Source: Micromonospora arida
Lineage (GTDB): Bacteria; Actinomycetota; Actinomycetes; Mycobacteriales; Micromonosporaceae
Assembly (NCBI RefSeq): GCF_003857035.1
Contig: NZ_QGSY01000144.1
Span: 1 to 64,000 of the forward strand
Length of the DNA stretch: 64,000 nucleotides
Direction: 5' to 3'
How positions within the stretch are numbered: the first letter of the stretch is position 1; every line of letters starts with the position of its first letter. Made by a program: the position numbers and the translations under genes. Shown here one piece after another: positions 27,050 through 36,096 of the stretch. The notes under the pieces were generated by a model. The model saw nothing but the letters and a program-made list of their open reading frames with translations, had not been told where the DNA came from and made no database searches.

Positions 27050-27558
27050 AACAGGTCCGGGTCCGCCGGCCGGAGGGTGACCTCCACGCCCAGCTCGGCA
27101 GCCGTCCGGTGCAGCCGGTCGAGCAGAGTGTCCGCCACACCGGCCGGCAACTCGACCTCCGCCAGGACCACGTAGAGCGCACCGGTCAACCGGGTACTCA
27201 GGTCGGTGACATTCCCCCCGGCATCCACAAGCACCCGCGTCATCGCCGCGACGATCCCCATCCGGTCCGAACCGTGCACCGCCATCACGTACGGCTCACC
27301 CACCGGAGGAACATCGCCGTCCGGGGTGACCGCGCGTACCGTCGCCAGCAGTTGGCCCTCGGCGGCCAGCGACGCCAGTGCGGCCTCGACCTCGGCGGCG
27401 GCCGGGCCGGTGCAGATGAGGGTCATCGCGAAATGCCCCCGCAGCCGCGTCATCGTGCTGTCGGTGAGGTTCGCGCCCAGTCGGGCCAGCACCTCCGCGA
27501 CGTCGGCCACGATGCCTGGCCGGTCCCGACCGATGACGGTGATCGCGAGCTCGTTCAT
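27046..27558 (-). CDS. tandem ACT-domain protein (GcvR-like)
   Basis: 170 residues from ATG 27558. Two ACT domains: MNELAITVIGRDRPGIVADV at the start, and YVMAVHGSDRMGIVAAMTRV from about residue 90. ACT domains bind amino acids; the two-domain layout without catalytic part matches the glycine cleavage repressor-like proteins and other metabolic sensors. Ligand unknown. Overlap with def suggests a shared transcript; divergent to mutY with 96 bp between starts. Confidence 0.85.
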   Translation of the reverse strand: MNELAITVIGRDRPGIVADVAEVLARLGANLTDSTMTRLRGHFAMTLICTGPAAAEVEAALASLAAEGQLLATVRAVTPDGDVPPVGEPYVMAVHGSDRMGIVAAMTRVLVDAGGNVTDLSTRLTGALYVVLAEVELPAGVADTLLDRLHRTAAELGVEVTLRPADPDLL

Positions 27559-27654
27559 CCGCGCATTCTCCCCCGTCCACCGAACGAGGACGTGGCACCC
27601 CGCCCGAGCCGCCCACCCAACGGGAACGCCGGGCGTGACATCATCGACGACGCC

Positions 27655-28566
27655 ATGACTCAACCCGACTTCGCCTCCCTGGTCAGCCGGTGGTTCCAGC
27701 AGCACGCCCGTGACCTGCCGTGGCGCGAGCCAGGCGTCACCCCGTGGGCCATCCTGGTCAGCGAGGTCATGCTCCAGCAGACACCAGTGGTCCGGGTGGT
27801 GCCGGCCTGGCAGGCGTGGCTGGCCCGCTGGCCGGAGCCGGCCGCGTTGGCGGCGGACACGCCAGCCGAGGCGATCCGGATGTGGGGACGCCTCGGCTAC
27901 CCCCGTCGGGCGGTCCGACTGCGCGAATGCGCTGTCGCGATCGTCGACCGGCACGGCGGTCAGGTGCCGGACCGGCTGGAGCAACTGCTCGCACTGCCCG
28001 GCGTCGGCACGTACACCGCCCGGGCGGTGGCCGCCTTCGCGTACGGGCAGCGGCACCCGGTCGTCGACACCAACGTACGCCGGGTCGTGTGCCGGGCGGT
28101 GGCCGGCGAACCGGACGCCGGGCCCGTCACCCGACCAGCGGACCTCGTCGCCACCGAGGAACTGCTTCCCACCGAACCGGCCGCAGCGGCGCTGGCCAGC
28201 GCCGCGTTCATGGAACTGGGCGCGGTGATCTGCACAGCCCGGTCACCGCGCTGCACCGCCTGCCCCGTCGAGTCGGTCTGCGCCTGGCGGGCGTCCGGCC
28301 AGGAGGCGCCGGCCGGGCCGACCCGCCGACCCCAGCGGTACGCGGGAACCGACCGACAGGTCCGCGGTCTGCTGCTCGGAGTGCTCCGGGACAGCACCGG
28401 GCCGGTCCCGCACCAGCGGTTGGACCAGGTCTGGACCGACGACGTCCAACGCGCCCGCGCCCTCGCCGGGCTGGTGCAGGACGGCCTGGTCGAACCCGCC
28501 GGCACCGACTCCTTCCGCCTGGTCGGTGACGGCCCGTCCCTGCCAACCGCGGACCTCACCACCTGA
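27655..28566 (+). CDS. mutY: A/G-specific adenine glycosylase MutY
   Basis: About 303 residues from ATG 27655. Removes adenine mispaired with 8-oxoguanine. HhH-GPD features: SEVMLQQTPVVRVVPAW with the catalytic-site Glu, [16 protein letters not shown] hairpin and catalytic Asp in VVDTNVRRV. The iron-sulphur loop [17 protein letters not shown] has the C-x6-C-x2-C-x5-C spacing. The C-terminal NUDIX-like domain is absent or reduced, as in other actinobacterial short MutY. The last dozen residues ([13 protein letters not shown]) look unlike a normal MutY end and run into the clpC junction, so the 3' end may have been altered by the same event that truncated clpC. Confidence 0.93.
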   Translation: MTQPDFASLVSRWFQQHARDLPWREPGVTPWAILVSEVMLQQTPVVRVVPAWQAWLARWPEPAALAADTPAEAIRMWGRLGYPRRAVRLRECAVAIVDRHGGQVPDRLEQLLALPGVGTYTARAVAAFAYGQRHPVVDTNVRRVVCRAVAGEPDAGPVTRPADLVATEELLPTEPAAAALASAAFMELGAVICTARSPRCTACPVESVCAWRASGQEAPAGPTRRPQRYAGTDRQVRGLLLGVLRDSTGPVPHQRLDQVWTDDVQRARALAGLVQDGLVEPAGTDSFRLVGDGPSLPTADLTT

Positions 28567-30950
28567 CCCGGGGTCAGCTCGTTGAACAGGATCCGCTCGG
28601 AGAGGTTGTCCTCGATGTCGCGCTGGATCGTGCGACGAAGCGGACGGGCACCGAGGACCGGGTCGAAGCCCTTCGCGGCCAGGTACTTCTTGGCGTTGTC
28701 GGTCAGCTCCAGACCCATGTCCTTGTTCCGCAGCTGGCCCTCGATCCGCTGGATCATGATGTCCACGATCGAGAGGATCTCGGTCTGACGCAGCTGGTGG
28801 AAGACGATGGTGTCGTCGATCCGGTTGAGGAACTCAGGCCGGAAGTGCTGCTTGAGCTCGTCGTTGACCTTCTGCTTCATCCGGTCGTAGTTGGACTCGG
28901 AGTCCTCCGACTGCTGGAAGCCCAGCGACACCGCCTTGGCGACGTCACGGGTGCCCAGGTTCGTGGTCAGGATGATGACCGTGTTCTTGAAGTCCACGAT
29001 CCGACCCTGACCGTCGGTGAGCCGACCGTCTTCGAGGATCTGCAGGAGCGTGTTGAACACGTCCGGGTGAGCCTTCTCGATCTCGTCGAAGAGGACCACC
29101 GAGAACGGCCGACGCCGCACCTTCTCGGTCAGCTGCCCGCCCTCGTCGTAGCCGACGTAGCCGGGAGGGGCACCCACGAGCCGGGAGACCGTGTAACGGT
29201 CGTGGAACTCGGACATGTCCAGCTGGATGAGGGCGTCCTCGCTGCCGAAGAGGAACTCGGCGAGCGCCTTGGACAGCTCGGTCTTACCGACACCGGACGG
29301 GCCGGCGAAGATGAACGAGCCCGACGGGCGCTTCGGGTCCTTCAGGCCGGCCCGGGTACGCCGGATCGCCTTCGAGACCGCCTTGACCGCGTCCTCCTGG
29401 CCGATGACGCGCTTGTGCAGCTCGTCCTCCATGCGCAGCAGGCGCGAGGTCTCCTCCTCGGTCAGCTTGTAGACCGGGATGCCGGTCCAGTTGCCGAGCA
29501 CCTCGGCGATCTGCTCGTCGTCAACCTCGCTGACGACGTCCAGGTCACCGGCCTTCCACTCCTTCTCCCGCTGAGCCTTCTGGCCGAGGAGCTGCTTCTC
29601 CTTGTCGCGCAGCTGGGCTGCGCGCTCGAAGTCCTGCGCGTCGATCGCGGACTCCTTGTCACGACGCACCTGGGCGATGCGCTCGTCGAAGTCACGCAGG
29701 TCTGGCGGCGCGGTCATCCGACGGATTCGCATCCGGGCACCGGCCTCGTCGATCAGGTCGATCGCCTTGTCCGGGAGGAAGCGGTCGGAGATGTACCGGT
29801 CGGCCAGGGTCGCGGCAGCCACGAGAGCAGCGTCGGTGATGCTCACGCGGTGGTGAGCCTCGTAGCGGTCCCGCAGGCCCTTGAGGATCTCGATGGTGTG
29901 GGCCAGCGACGGCTCACCCACCTGGATCGGCTGGAAGCGGCGCTCGAGAGCGGCGTCCTTCTCCAGGTGCTTGCGGTACTCGTCGAGCGTGGTGGCACCG
30001 ATGGTCTGCAGCTCACCACGGGCCAGCATCGGCTTGAGGATGCTCGCGGCGTCGATCGCGCCCTCGGCGGCACCCGCACCCACCAGGGTGTGGATCTCGT
30101 CGATGAACAGGATGATGTCGCCGCGGGTGCGGATCTCCTTGAGCACCTTCTTGAGGCGCTCCTCGAAGTCACCGCGGTAGCGGGAACCGGCGACGAGCGC
30201 GCCCAGGTCGAGCGTGTAGAGCTGCTTGTCCTTGAGAGTCTCGGGCACCTCGCCCTTGATGATCTTCTGGGACAGGCCCTCCACCACGGCGGTCTTGCCG
30301 ACGCCGGGCTCACCGATCAGGACCGGGTTGTTCTTGGTACGGCGGGAGAGCACCTGCATGACCCGCTCGATTTCCTTCTCGCGCCCGATGACCGGGTCGA
30401 GCTTGCCCTCGCGGGCGGCCTGAGTCAGGTTGCGGCCGAACTGGTCCAGCACCAGGCTGGTCGACGGCGCGGCCTCACCCGGCGCGGCGCCCGCCGCGGC
30501 AGGCTCCTTGCCCTGGTAGCCGGAGAGCAGCTGGATCACCTGCTGGCGGACCCGGTTGAGGTCGGCGCCGAGCTTGACCAGCACCTGGGCGGCGACGCCC
30601 TCGCCCTCACGGATCAGCCCGAGCAGGATGTGCTCCGTGCCGATGTAGTTGTGGCCGAGCTGCAGCGCCTCGCGCAGCGACAGCTCCAGCACCTTCTTGG
30701 CTCGCGGCGTGAACGGGATGTGCCCGCTCGGCGCCTGCTGGCCCTGGCCGATGATCTCCTCGACCTGCTGGCGGACGCCCTCCAGGGAGATGCCGAGGCT
30801 CTCCAGGGCCTTTGCCGCGACGCCTTCACCTTCGTGGATCAGGCCCAGCAGGATGTGTTCCGTACCGATGTAGTTGTGGTTGAGCATCCGGGCCTCTTCT
30901 TGGGCCAGGACGACAACCCGTCGCGCTCGGTCGGTGAACCGCTCGAACAT
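27960..30950 (-). CDS. clpC: ClpC ATPase with aberrant C-terminus running antisense into mutY
   Basis: The frame encodes 996 residues. About 1-797 are a standard Clp/Hsp100: two N-terminal repeats (each with [12 protein letters not shown]), ATPase D1 with GEPGVGKT, a UVR-bearing middle domain, and D2 with GPSGVGKT and the [12 protein letters not shown] sensor region, ending [15 protein letters not shown]. Normal ClpC then continues with about 45 residues of its own to near 848. Here the frame instead becomes an Arg/Ser/Pro-rich tail of about 198 residues that is antisense to mutY and looks like shadow coding. So the native end is missing: a genuine deletion, or an assembly join. ClpC unfolds substrates for ClpP and is essential in mycobacteria, which makes the loss notable. 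Confidence 0.9.
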   Translation of the reverse strand: MFERFTDRARRVVVLAQEEARMLNHNYIGTEHILLGLIHEGEGVAAKALESLGISLEGVRQQVEEIIGQGQQAPSGHIPFTPRAKKVLELSLREALQLGHNYIGTEHILLGLIREGEGVAAQVLVKLGADLNRVRQQVIQLLSGYQGKEPAAAGAAPGEAAPSTSLVLDQFGRNLTQAAREGKLDPVIGREKEIERVMQVLSRRTKNNPVLIGEPGVGKTAVVEGLSQKIIKGEVPETLKDKQLYTLDLGALVAGSRYRGDFEERLKKVLKEIRTRGDIILFIDEIHTLVGAGAAEGAIDAASILKPMLARGELQTIGATTLDEYRKHLEKDAALERRFQPIQVGEPSLAHTIEILKGLRDRYEAHHRVSITDAALVAAATLADRYISDRFLPDKAIDLIDEAGARMRIRRMTAPPDLRDFDERIAQVRRDKESAIDAQDFERAAQLRDKEKQLLGQKAQREKEWKAGDLDVVSEVDDEQIAEVLGNWTGIPVYKLTEEETSRLLRMEDELHKRVIGQEDAVKAVSKAIRRTRAGLKDPKRPSGSFIFAGPSGVGKTELSKALAEFLFGSEDALIQLDMSEFHDRYTVSRLVGAPPGYVGYDEGGQLTEKVRRRPFSVVLFDEIEKAHPDVFNTLLQILEDGRLTDGQGRIVDFKNTVIILTTNLGTRDVAKAVSLGFQQSEDSESNYDRMKQKVNDELKQHFRPEFLNRIDDTIVFHQLRQTEILSIVDIMIQRIEGQLRNKDMGLELTDNAKKYLAAKGFDPVLGARPLRRTIQRDIEDNLSERILFNELTPGQVVRSAVGRDGPSPTRRKESVPAGSTRPSCTSPARARARWTSSVQTWSNRWCGTGPVLSRSTPSSRPRTCRSVPAYRWGRRVGPAGASWPDARQAQTDSTGQAVQRGDRAVQITAPSSMNAALASAAAAGSVGSSSSVATRSAGRVTGPASGSPATARHTTRRTLVSTTGCRCPYAKAATARAVYVPTPGSASSCSSRSGT

Positions 30951-31280
30951 GCCCTCGTGCTCCTCACGTGCCGTGCGCCTTGATGGTCAAGATCTTGGCG
31001 GGGCCGGTGCACGAACGTCCAGGACGGGCGTCCGTGCCTCCTTACTCTATCGTCGCTGACCGACTCAGCTGAGGTCGTGTGTCTCTGCTCTGGGTCGGTT
31101 GCACGTCGTTTTGAACAACCGTCCGCGCTCAGGAGGTGTTCCGGTAGCCCTGTCGCTACGCGCAGAGCGAAATCCGACTGGCTCGACGGAAGCCCGATCC
31201 GGGGTCCGGAAGCGCTCCGGGAGTCCCTGGAGGGCGGATCGGCGGTCGCGGCGAGTGCCGCGCCGGACCCCTGAAGCAGG

Positions 31281-31323
31281 TTGTCCACAGGCTGTGGACA
31301 ACTGTTCCACTGGTTGTGGACAA
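31281..31323. promoter_or_regulatory. cluster of three DnaA-box-like sequences
   Basis: TTGTCCACA on the plus strand at 31281-31289, and its complement TGTGGACAA at 31293-31301 and 31315-31323. TTGTCCACA is the usual high-GC actinobacterial form of the DnaA box. Three exact copies within 43 bp are unlikely by chance. No dnaA, dnaN or other origin genes are nearby, so this is not oriC itself. Confidence 0.7.
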
Positions 31324-31385
31324 CGCCGGTGGGCCCGGAATGCTTCCCGGCCCCGGACGCACACGGCGACGCCGCCCGGATACGG

Positions 31386-31422
31386 CGACGCCGGCCCGGA
31401 GAACTCCTCCGGCCCGGCGTCG
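31386..31422 (-). terminator. lsr2 terminator hairpin
   Basis: 16-bp arms at 31386-31401 and 31407-31422 with a single mismatch and a 5-nt loop, 42 bp downstream of the leftward lsr2 stop. No U-tract, as usual in this base composition. Confidence 0.6.
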
Positions 31423-31464
31423 GTGTCGCCTGCGGTGGCGGCTGGCCACCAAGCTGCTGACGGA

Positions 31465-31809
31465 TCAGCGCTTCGCGTGGAACTCGTCCACGATCTCCTG
31501 CGGGATACGACCCCGGTCCGAGATGTCCTTGCCGGCCTTCTTGGCCCACTCCCGGATCGCCTTGTTCTGTTCCCGATCGGCGGTCGCGCCACCCCGACCG
31601 CGGGCAGCCCGCCCACCGATCACGACACCACCACGGCCGACCTTGGTGCCAGCACCCACGTACGACGCAAATGCATCGCGCAATTTCGCGGCGTTGGCGC
31701 TCGACAGGTCGATCTCGTACTGAACGCCGTCGAGGGCGAACTTGACGGTCTCGTCCGCGTCCCCGCCGTCCAGGTCATCGACCAGCTTGTGAATGATCTG
31801 CTTGGCCAC
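31465..31809 (-). CDS. lsr2: nucleoid-associated protein Lsr2
   Basis: 114 residues from GTG 31809 (AAGGA 9 nt upstream), giving the family N-terminus AKQIIHKLVDDLDGGDADE. An ATG at 31818 in the same frame would add three residues. The N-terminal dimerisation domain ends near VGAGTK; the C-terminal DNA-binding domain includes IREWAKKAGKDISDRGRIP with the AT-hook-like RGR that reads AT-rich minor groove. Lsr2 is the actinobacterial H-NS analogue, silencing AT-rich acquired DNA. The order lysS-lsr2-clpC on one strand is as in mycobacteria. Confidence 0.96.
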   Translation of the reverse strand: MAKQIIHKLVDDLDGGDADETVKFALDGVQYEIDLSSANAAKLRDAFASYVGAGTKVGRGGVVIGGRAARGRGGATADREQNKAIREWAKKAGKDISDRGRIPQEIVDEFHAKR

Positions 31810-31852
31810 GTCCCACATTCCTTTCGAGCAGGGTGCTCCTGCTAACGAGAGC

Positions 31853-31883
31853 ACAATAACCCGCGCGCCGCTCGTCGCGTCAA
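31853..31883 (-). promoter_or_regulatory. sigma-70-type promoter for lsr2
   Basis: On the minus strand, TTGACG (31878-31883) is followed after 18 bp by TTATTG (31854-31859), or after 19 bp by TATTGT. Transcription would begin near 31846, about 37 nt before the lsr2 start. Confidence 0.55.
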
Positions 31884-31921
31884 TAGGACCCGGTTACGGC
31901 TCGGCGTACGACCGGACGGGA

Positions 31922-33448
31922 CTACTCCTGGCGGACCAACGGGAAGAGGATCGTTTCCCGAATTCCGAGGCCGGTCAGGGCCATCAAGAGCCGGTCGATT
32001 CCCATTCCCATACCGCCGGCCGGCGGCATTCCATACTCCATCGCCCGAAGAAAGTCCTCGTCGAGACGCATCGCCTCGTCGTCGCCACGCGCGGCCAACT
32101 GCGCCTGGGCGACCAGCCGTTCCCGCTGCACGATCGGGTCGACCAGCTCGGAGTACGCGGTGCCCAGCTCAAAGCCGAGCACGTAGAGGTCCCACTTCTC
32201 GGCCAGCCCCGGCTCGCTGCGGTGGGCCCGGGTGAGCGGGCTGGTCTCCTCCGGGTAGTCCCGTACGAAGGTGGGCGCCTCCAGGCCGGGAACGACCAGT
32301 TCCTCGAACAACTCCTCGGCCAGCTTGCCCGGGCCCCACTTCGGGTCCACGGCCAATCCGACCTTGTCCGCGTACTCCACCAGGCGGGTGCGTTCGGTGC
32401 GGACCGTGACCTCCTCGCCCAGCGCTTCGGAAAGCACACCGAACAACGTCACGGACCGCCACTCGCCGCCCAGGTCGAACTCGCGCCCGTCGGCGTGGGT
32501 CACCACCGTCGAGCCGCTCACCGCGATCGCCGCCTGTTGCACGAGATTGCGGGTCAACTCGGCCATCGTGTCGTAGTCGCCGTACGCCTGGTACGTCTCC
32601 AGCATCGCGAACTCCGGCGAGTGCGAAGAGTCGACACCCTCATTACGGAAGTTGCGGTTGATCTCGAAGACGCGGTCGACGCCGCCGACCACAGCGCGCT
32701 TGAGAAACAGTTCCGGAGCGATTCGCAGATACAGATCGGTGTTCAACGCATTGCTGTGGGTCACGAACGGTCGAGCCGTCGCGCCGCCATGCAGCAGTTG
32801 CAACATCGGCGTTTCCACCTCGATGAAGCCCTGCCCGTGCAGTGAATCGCGCAGACTGCGTACCGCGGCGGCCCGGGTGCGCACCATCTCCCGTGCCTGC
32901 GGCCGGACAATCAGGTCGACGTAACGCTGCCGGACGCGCGCCTCCTCGGAGAGGGGCTTGTGGGCCACCGGCAACGGGCGCAGCGCCTTGGCGGTCATCT
33001 CCCATTGCTGGGCCAGCACCGACAGCTCACCCCGACGGCTGGTGATCACCTCGCCGGTGACGCCCACGTGGTCGCCGAGGTCGACGAGGCGCTTCCACGC
33101 CTCCAGCCGCTCCGGCCCGACCCGGTCCAGGGAGAGCATCGCCTGCAACTCGGTGCCGTCGCCGTCCCGGAGGGTGGCGAAGCAGAGCTTGCCCGTGTTG
33201 CGTACGAAGATCACCCGGCCGGTGACCGCGACCTGGTCGCCGGTCGCGGTGTCGGTGGGCAGGTCGGCGTAGGCCGCTCGGACCTGCGCCAGGGTGGTGG
33301 TGCGGGGAAAGCCGACCGGGTAGGGCTCGACGCCCTCGGCGAGCATCCGGTCCCGCTTCTCCCGGCGGACCTTCATCTGCTCGGGAAGGTCATCGGCGGG
33401 GTCCACTGGCACGGGGTTCTGCTCGGTCACGGCACGCTTCCTCGTCAC
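31922..33448 (-). CDS. lysS: lysyl-tRNA synthetase, class II
   Basis: 508 residues, as expected. The N-terminal OB-fold anticodon-binding domain includes [20 protein letters not shown]. Class II motif 2 is [18 protein letters not shown] and motif 3 is [15 protein letters not shown]. The extreme N-terminus is ambiguous (ATG 33448 or GTG 33430). It attaches lysine to tRNA-Lys. There is no mycobacterial-style LysX membrane domain. Lies 112 bp upstream of lsr2 on the same strand. Confidence 0.97.
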   Translation of the reverse strand: MTRKRAVTEQNPVPVDPADDLPEQMKVRREKRDRMLAEGVEPYPVGFPRTTTLAQVRAAYADLPTDTATGDQVAVTGRVIFVRNTGKLCFATLRDGDGTELQAMLSLDRVGPERLEAWKRLVDLGDHVGVTGEVITSRRGELSVLAQQWEMTAKALRPLPVAHKPLSEEARVRQRYVDLIVRPQAREMVRTRAAAVRSLRDSLHGQGFIEVETPMLQLLHGGATARPFVTHSNALNTDLYLRIAPELFLKRAVVGGVDRVFEINRNFRNEGVDSSHSPEFAMLETYQAYGDYDTMAELTRNLVQQAAIAVSGSTVVTHADGREFDLGGEWRSVTLFGVLSEALGEEVTVRTERTRLVEYADKVGLAVDPKWGPGKLAEELFEELVVPGLEAPTFVRDYPEETSPLTRAHRSEPGLAEKWDLYVLGFELGTAYSELVDPIVQRERLVAQAQLAARGDDEAMRLDEDFLRAMEYGMPPAGGMGMGIDRLLMALTGLGIRETILFPLVRQE

Positions 33449-33518
33449 GGAGATACAGGGGGTCAGGCCCGAGCGTACTCAAGCGGTCCGGAGGGCGTTA
33501 CGGGATAACCTGCCCGTC

Positions 33519-34259
33519 ATGGTCGATCACACTCACGCCCTGTCGTTCGGTGCCGCCGCGAGTGATTACGACCGGTTTCGACCACGCTATCCCGAGGCTG
33601 CGGTCCGTTGGGCACTCGACGGTCTGAGCGAAGCCCGGGTGGTCGATCTCGCTGCGGGCACCGGCATCCTGACCCGCGCTGTACTGGCCCTTGGCCACGA
33701 GGTCGTCCCGGTCGAGCCCGATCCGGGGATGCGGGCGCAACTCGCCGCCAGCACTCCGGGCACGACGGCGCTGGCGGGCAGCGCCGAGGCCATGCCGCTG
33801 CCCGACTCGGTGGTGGACGCGGTGCTGGTCGGGACGGCGTACCACTGGTTCGACCGGGAGCCCGCACACACCGAGATTGCCCGGGTGCTTCGTCCCGGCG
33901 GCACCTTCGCCCCCATCTGGAACATCCGGGACGCCAGCGTCGACTGGGTGGCCGAGCTGGGTCGCATCGCCCACTTCGGTGACAAGTCGACCAGCCAGCT
34001 CTTCGGCGAGCGCCCCGACTTCGGCCCCGCGTTCGACGCCGTCGAAAAGCGTGAGTTCACGCACCGCACCACGCTCACGCCGGACGAGCTGTTCGGCATG
34101 GTCCGCACCCGCTCGTACTGGCTCACCGCCTCCACCGACGATCAGCGACGGGTCGAGCGGGACCTGACCGAACTCCTGAACACCCACCCCGCCCTGAGCG
34201 GTCGGGACACCATCGAGCTGCCGTACCGGACGCTGGTGCTGCGCGCCCGGCGGCGCTGA
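33519..34259 (+). CDS. class I SAM-dependent methyltransferase
   Basis: 246 residues. Motif I is VVDLAAGTGILTRAVLALGH, then VPVEPDPGMRAQL, AEAMPLPDSVVDAVLVG and LRPGGTFAPIWN. The N-terminus YDRFRPRYPEAAVRWAL and the HWFDRE segment are typical of the small-molecule methyltransferases near ubiE/BioC. Substrate unknown; no pathway partner is adjacent. Divergent from lysS with 70 bp between starts. Confidence 0.82.
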   Translation: MVDHTHALSFGAAASDYDRFRPRYPEAAVRWALDGLSEARVVDLAAGTGILTRAVLALGHEVVPVEPDPGMRAQLAASTPGTTALAGSAEAMPLPDSVVDAVLVGTAYHWFDREPAHTEIARVLRPGGTFAPIWNIRDASVDWVAELGRIAHFGDKSTSQLFGERPDFGPAFDAVEKREFTHRTTLTPDELFGMVRTRSYWLTASTDDQRRVERDLTELLNTHPALSGRDTIELPYRTLVLRARRR

Positions 34260-34296
34260 CGCCGACACGGAGGCCGGCCCCCGGCGGCGGCCGGGG

Positions 34297-35055
34297 TCAC
34301 AGGTTGCGGTCGTAGACCATCCGCAGGCCGATCAGCGTGATCATCGGCTCGTGGTGGGTGATGCTGCGGCACTCGTTGATCACCAGGGAGGCGAGGCCGC
34401 CGGTGGCGATCACCGCCCGCACCTCGCCCAACTCCTCGGTCATCCGCTCGACGATCCGGTCCACCTGCCCGGCGAAGCCGAAGTACAGGCCGGCCTGGAG
34501 GCACTCCACGGTGTTCTTGCCGATCACCGAGCGGGGCTTGGTGGCCTCGACCTTGCGTAGCTGCGCGGCACGGGCGGCCAGCGCGTCGAAGGAGATCTCG
34601 ATGCCCGGGGCGAACGCGCCGCCGAGGAACTCACCGCGCTCGCTGATCACGTCGAAGTTGGTGGTGGTGCCGAAGTCCACGACGATCGACGGGCCGCCGT
34701 AGAGGGTGTACGCGGCCAGGGTGTTCACCACCCGGTCGGCGCCGACCTCCTTCGGGTTGTCGATCGCCAACTGCACGCCGGTGCGCACCCCGGGCTCGAC
34801 CACGACACTCGGTAGGTCGGCGTAGTAGCGGCTCAGCATGGTGCGCAGCGACCGCAGCGCGGCCGGCACCGTGGAGCAGGCGGCCACACCGGTGATCTCG
34901 ACGTTGTCCCCGGCGAGCAGACCCCGGAACATCAGGCCCAGCTCGTCCGCCGTCGAGCGGGCATCGGTCTTGATCCGCCAGGAGTGCACCAGCTTGTCGC
35001 CGTCGAAGGTCGCCAGCACGGTGTTGGTGTTTCCGATGTCGATGCAGAGCAGCAC
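34297..35055 (-). CDS. coaX: type III pantothenate kinase
   Basis: 252 residues, the usual CoaX length. Phosphorylates pantothenate, the first step to CoA. ASKHA-fold features: MLLCIDIGNTNTVLATFDG (phosphate 1 loop), the pantothenate-binding GADRVVNTLAAY, and DFGTTTNFDVI (phosphate 2). The window also holds panC and panD, so this region groups pantothenate and CoA supply. Downstream of nadC across a long hairpin. Confidence 0.96.
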   Translation of the reverse strand: MLLCIDIGNTNTVLATFDGDKLVHSWRIKTDARSTADELGLMFRGLLAGDNVEITGVAACSTVPAALRSLRTMLSRYYADLPSVVVEPGVRTGVQLAIDNPKEVGADRVVNTLAAYTLYGGPSIVVDFGTTTNFDVISERGEFLGGAFAPGIEISFDALAARAAQLRKVEATKPRSVIGKNTVECLQAGLYFGFAGQVDRIVERMTEELGEVRAVIATGGLASLVINECRSITHHEPMITLIGLRMVYDRNL

Positions 35056-35075
35056 GCACGCAGCCTAGACAACCC

Positions 35076-35143
35076 GGGCGTGTGTCAAAGCCACTGGCCG
35101 GCCTGCGGCGGGCCCAGCTCGACCGAGGCTTTGACACACGCCC
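35076..35143 (-). terminator. 17-bp perfect inverted repeat between nadC and coaX
   Basis: GGGCGTGTGTCAAAGCC (35076-35092) and its exact complement (35127-35143), 34-nt loop. The right arm touches the nadC stop codon and the left arm lies 21 bp before coaX. Likely a nadC terminator or an attenuator-like structure ahead of coaX. Confidence 0.6.
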
Positions 35144-36096
35144 TAATCCGCGCGCAGGTCCAGCGCGATGTCCAGGATCGGCGACGAGTGCGTCAGCGCG
35201 CCCACCGAGAGGAAGTCCACGCCGGTGGCCGCGTACCGGCCGGCCACCTCCAGGGTCAGCCCGCCGGTCGCCTCCAGCTCCGCCCGGTCACCCACCGCGG
35301 CCACCGCCTCGGCCAGCACCTCCGGCGTCATGTTGTCGCAGAGCAGGAAGTCCGCCCCGGCCTCCACCGCCTCCACCGCCTCCTCGACACTGGTCACCTC
35401 GACCTGCACCGGCACCTCCGGGAACGCCTCCCGGACCCGCCGGTAGGCCGCAGTGATGCTCCCGGCCGCCAGCTTGTGGTTGTCCTTGATCATGGCCACG
35501 TCGTAGAGGCCCATCCGCTTGTTGGTGCCGCCGCCGGCCCGCACCGCGTACTTCTCCAGCTCCCGCAGGCCCGGCGTCGTCTTGCGGGTGTCCAGCACCA
35601 TCGCCTTCGAGCCGGCCAGCGCGTCCGCCCAGGCGCGGGTGTGGGTGGCCACCCCGGACATCCGGCAGAGCAGGTTGAGTGCCGTCCGCTCGGCCGTCAG
35701 CAGCAGCCGGCTCGGGCCGGTCACCGTCGCCAGCACGTCGCCGCGGGCCACCCGCTCGCCGTCGCGGGCCAGCACCGACACCTCGACGGTACGACCGAAG
35801 CCAGTCACCTCGCCCACCAGCTCGAACACGGCGGCGGCCACCGCCATCCCGGCCAACACCCCGTCCGCGCGGGCAACCAGGTCGGCGGTGTCGGTCTGTT
35901 CCGCCGGAATGGTGGCCACGCTTGTGACGTCCAGGAAATCCGGGCCCAGATCCTCGACCAGCGCGCCCTCGATCACCTGCCGTACGTGCGCCGGATCCAA
36001 CCCAGCCGCCCGCAACGCCGTCTCCGTCGACTCGATCAATGCCATCTCCGTTCGCGACTGCGGGGCTCGCAAAACCGGCTCACTCCTCGCGCTCAC
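35143..36096 (-). CDS. nadC: nicotinate-nucleotide pyrophosphorylase (quinolinate phosphoribosyltransferase)
   Basis: 317 residues from GTG 36096, or about 300 from ATG 36045. The first 17 residues of the long form come from the 56-bp repeat also found before panC. NadC makes nicotinate mononucleotide from quinolinate and PRPP. Clear motifs: ALVEDLGPDFLDVTS, the Lys/Arg-rich substrate strand LDTRKTTPGLRELEKYAV with GGGTNKRMGLYD, and the C-terminal ATGGLTLEVAGRYAATGVDF. Overlaps nadB if the long form is used; nadA is not in the window. Confidence 0.95.
   Translation of the reverse strand: MSARSEPVLRAPQSRTEMALIESTETALRAAGLDPAHVRQVIEGALVEDLGPDFLDVTSVATIPAEQTDTADLVARADGVLAGMAVAAAVFELVGEVTGFGRTVEVSVLARDGERVARGDVLATVTGPSRLLLTAERTALNLLCRMSGVATHTRAWADALAGSKAMVLDTRKTTPGLRELEKYAVRAGGGTNKRMGLYDVAMIKDNHKLAAGSITAAYRRVREAFPEVPVQVEVTSVEEAVEAVEAGADFLLCDNMTPEVLAEAVAAVGDRAELEATGGLTLEVAGRYAATGVDFLSVGALTHSSPILDIALDLRAD
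36041..36096 (-). repeat. 56-bp leader repeat, copy at nadC
   Basis: Matches 40217-40272 at 49 of 56 positions by hand alignment. On the minus strand it begins GTGAGCGCGAGGAGTGAG and encodes, in the nadC frame, a peptide with RSEP and RAPQSRTE. It overlaps the nadB stop and the nadC start. Confidence 0.75.

Larger units (their letters stand above)
30951..31464. other. clpC leader and clpC-lsr2 intergenic region
   Basis: 514 bp without a convincing gene. From left to right it holds the clpC leader with a near-palindrome CACGAACG/CGTCCGTG around 31009-31037, a minus-strand -10-like GATAGAGT near 31050, a cluster of three DnaA-box-like sites (31281-31323), and the lsr2 terminator hairpin (31386-31422). 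Confidence 0.5.

Noticed and set aside
28797-30983. Very long open frame (728 codons) on the plus strand opposite clpC
   Set aside because: It is antisense to strongly conserved ClpC coding sequence, has no recognisable domain and is the usual by-product of high-GC codon bias.
31281-31323. Chromosomal origin of replication
   Set aside because: Only three boxes, no AT-rich unwinding region and no dnaA, dnaN, recF or gyrB nearby.
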